From Chryseobacterium sp. (GTDB lineage Bacteria; Bacteroidota; Bacteroidia; Flavobacteriales; Weeksellaceae): a stretch of DNA of 6,193 nt. Each line of letters opens with the position of its first letter. The first letter of the stretch is position 1. Both the position numbers and the translations under genes were made by a program. The stretch lies in NCBI GenBank assembly GCA_030146295.1, contig JASLCD010000111.1, positions 1 to 6,193 of the forward strand. Reading direction: 5' to 3'. Of the stretch, positions 5,043-6,193 are shown one piece after another. The notes under the pieces were generated by a model. That model was not told the origin of the DNA, did not search any database, and saw only the letters and a program-made list of their open reading frames with translations.

Positions 5043-5756
5043 ATGAAAGAGATCATCCACACCATAGAAAATACAGATTGGCATCAGCTTTCAGAAACAA
5101 TGCATAAAAACGGATATGCAGTAATTTCCAATCTGCTATCACCTGAAGAATGTGAAATATTAAAATCAGATTATGACCATTCTTCTCTTTACCGAAAAAC
5201 AGTTGTCATGGCCAGACATCGTTTTGGGCTTGGTGAATATAAATATTTTGATTATCCGCTTCCTGACCTTATTCAGACCATACGAACGAACATTTATCCG
5301 TATCTTGCTCCTATTGCCAATTCCTGGTTTAAAGCCTTACATATTGGCACTGAATTTCCTTTAGATCATCAAAAATTTTTACAACAATGTCATACGAACG
5401 GCCAGCAAAAAGCTACTGTTTTACTATTGAAATATAAAGAAGGTGGTTTTAATACTTTACATCAGGATTTATATGGTGATGTCTACTTTCCTATTCAAAT
5501 CGTATTAATGCTCAGTGAACCTGACAAAGATTTTACAGGTGGAGAATTTGTACTTACTCAGCAAATTCCGAGAGCACAGTCAAAAGCAATTGTTTTAAAA
5601 CCTAAAAAAGGAGATGCTCTCATTTTCACCACCCAGTTTAAACCCGAAAGAGGGACAAAAGGATACTACAGAGTCAATATGAAGCATGGAGTAAGTGAAG
5701 TTCATGAGGGAAGCCGGTATGCTTTGGGAATTATTTTTCATGATGCAGCGAGTTAG
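5043..5756 (+). CDS. 2OG-Fe(II) oxygenase, Oxygenase-NA (PF09859-like) family
   Basis: A 237-residue cytosolic iron- and 2-oxoglutarate-dependent oxygenase. The iron triad is visible as H140-Q-D142 in LHQDLYGD and the distal H215 in NMKHGVS. R225, ten residues later (GSRYALGIIFHDA), is placed to bind 2-oxoglutarate. Stretches such as VVMARHRFGLGEYKYF, LLLKYKEGG.N.LHQDLYG, LSEPDKDFTGGEFVLTQQ and YRVNMKHGVS match what I remember of the PF09859 family, which spans proteobacteria and Bacteroidota and is annotated as acting on damaged DNA; that activity is not proven for this protein. I start it at ATG 5043, which gives the family's N-terminus; a TTG 21 bp upstream would add seven unlikely residues. 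The next gene, 53 bp downstream, encodes an Ada-like zinc domain, which supports a role in alkylation repair. No clear TAnnTTTG promoter was found. Confidence 0.92.
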   Translation: MKEIIHTIENTDWHQLSETMHKNGYAVISNLLSPEECEILKSDYDHSSLYRKTVVMARHRFGLGEYKYFDYPLPDLIQTIRTNIYPYLAPIANSWFKALHIGTEFPLDHQKFLQQCHTNGQQKATVLLLKYKEGGFNTLHQDLYGDVYFPIQIVLMLSEPDKDFTGGEFVLTQQIPRAQSKAIVLKPKKGDALIFTTQFKPERGTKGYYRVNMKHGVSEVHEGSRYALGIIFHDAAS

Positions 5757-5809
5757 TAATTTATCCAACAGAAATGTCACAACCAACAATTATAAACTGT
5801 CAATTACCA

Positions 5810-6058
5810 ATGATCCAGCATTCTCAAATATTAAGTGAAGACCTGAGAAGTAAAATTCACAGCAAAGAAATTTGTTTGGGCGGAAATAAAAAATTGAAGA
5901 TCTACGGACTACTGAGCTGCCAGTCGGGAAAAAGAATGAAAAAGGAAAACAGAGTTTTCTTCACAGGCGAAAAAGAAGCAGAGCAAAACAATTATCGTCC
6001 CTGCGGGCATTGTATGAGAAAAGCGTATCAACAGTGGAAGCAGAAGATGTTTATCTAG
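5810..6058 (+). CDS. Ada-like metal-binding domain protein
   Basis: An 82-residue protein resembling the N-terminal zinc domain of Ada, which in E. coli takes a methyl group from DNA methylphosphotriesters onto a zinc-bound cysteine. The match is IYGLLSCQSGKR (31-42), then KENRVFF (45-51) and NYRPCGHC (61-68), parallel to Ada's GIFCRPSC, RENVSFY and GFRPCKRC. C65 and C68 correspond to the last two zinc ligands. Only one cysteine, C37, stands where Ada has the C-x-x-x-C pair; C22 (EICLGG) could be the fourth ligand, or the site may be altered. There is no AraC-type or methyltransferase domain, so it is a stand-alone module. I prefer ATG 5810; an in-frame ATG at 5774 would add 12 residues encoded by typical intergenic-looking DNA. 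It lies 53 bp after the oxygenase gene on the same strand, probably cotranscribed, and ends before a strong hairpin. Confidence 0.85.
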   Translation: MIQHSQILSEDLRSKIHSKEICLGGNKKLKIYGLLSCQSGKRMKKENRVFFTGEKEAEQNNYRPCGHCMRKAYQQWKQKMFI

Positions 6059-6090
6059 ACTCTTGGCTTATGCCTTAAAACTGTCACAAA

Positions 6091-6123
6091 AAAAGAGAAG
6101 CAATAATGTATTGCTTCTCTTTT
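6091..6123. terminator. Bidirectional rho-independent terminator
   Basis: AAAAGAGAAGCAATA (6091-6105) and TATTGCTTCTCTTTT (6109-6123) form a 15-bp perfect stem with the loop ATG. The plus strand ends in four T, serving the oxygenase/Ada-like unit. The minus strand ends in seven T, serving the tRNA gene. Confidence 0.9.
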
Positions 6124-6129
6124 ATGTAG

Positions 6130-6193
<64 letters not shown>

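Noticed and set aside
5774..5809. A 12-residue N-terminal extension of the Ada-like protein
   Set aside because: The added residues do not resemble the domain family, and the DNA (for example CAATTACCAATG) looks like an untranslated leader; a similar CAATTATCAATTAT lies in the leader of the repressor gene at 3103-3116.

Overview
The window looks like a chromosomal segment from a low-GC member of the Bacteroidota, most likely a Flavobacteriales genus close to Chryseobacterium. This rests on four things: a GLPGLI-family secreted protein, a BlaI/M56-peptidase pair of the Bacteroidota type, promoter boxes of the TTG / TAnnTTTG kind instead of TTGACA/TATAAT, and start codons without clear Shine-Dalgarno sequences. 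The genus is an inference; no marker gene fixes it.

Left part (1-3210, all minus strand): an apparent signalling locus. Transcription starts near 3158 from a Bacteroidota-type promoter whose -7 box lies inside a perfect TACAnnTGTA palindrome, the classic operator of BlaI/MecI/CopY repressors. It reads through a 121-residue BlaI-type repressor, then after 5 bp a 628-residue M56 (BlaR1-like) membrane metallopeptidase. A rho-independent terminator follows, then a GLPGLI-family exported protein that runs off the left edge. The peptidase keeps the zinc site and four membrane segments but lacks a BlaR1 penicillin-binding sensor. Its long C-terminal part carries a proline-rich stretch, seven tandem heptads and a tail that resembles part of a TonB-receptor plug, so the signal is probably not a beta-lactam.

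Middle part (3113-4421): a 317-bp AT-rich divergent region, a 193-residue exported protein of unknown function (+), its terminator, and about 350 bp of non-coding DNA with an unusual density of inverted repeats. One of these forms a possible three-way junction and another allows two mutually exclusive pairings.

Right part (4422-6193): a small GNAT acetyltransferase (-) is divergent from a two-gene plus-strand unit. That unit has a 237-residue 2OG-Fe(II) oxygenase of the type I recognise as the Oxygenase-NA family (PF09859), followed by an 82-residue protein resembling the zinc-binding N-domain of Ada. Together these suggest a DNA alkylation-damage function. A 15-bp perfect hairpin, probably a bidirectional terminator, separates this unit from an initiator tRNA-fMet gene on the minus strand, which is cut by the right edge.
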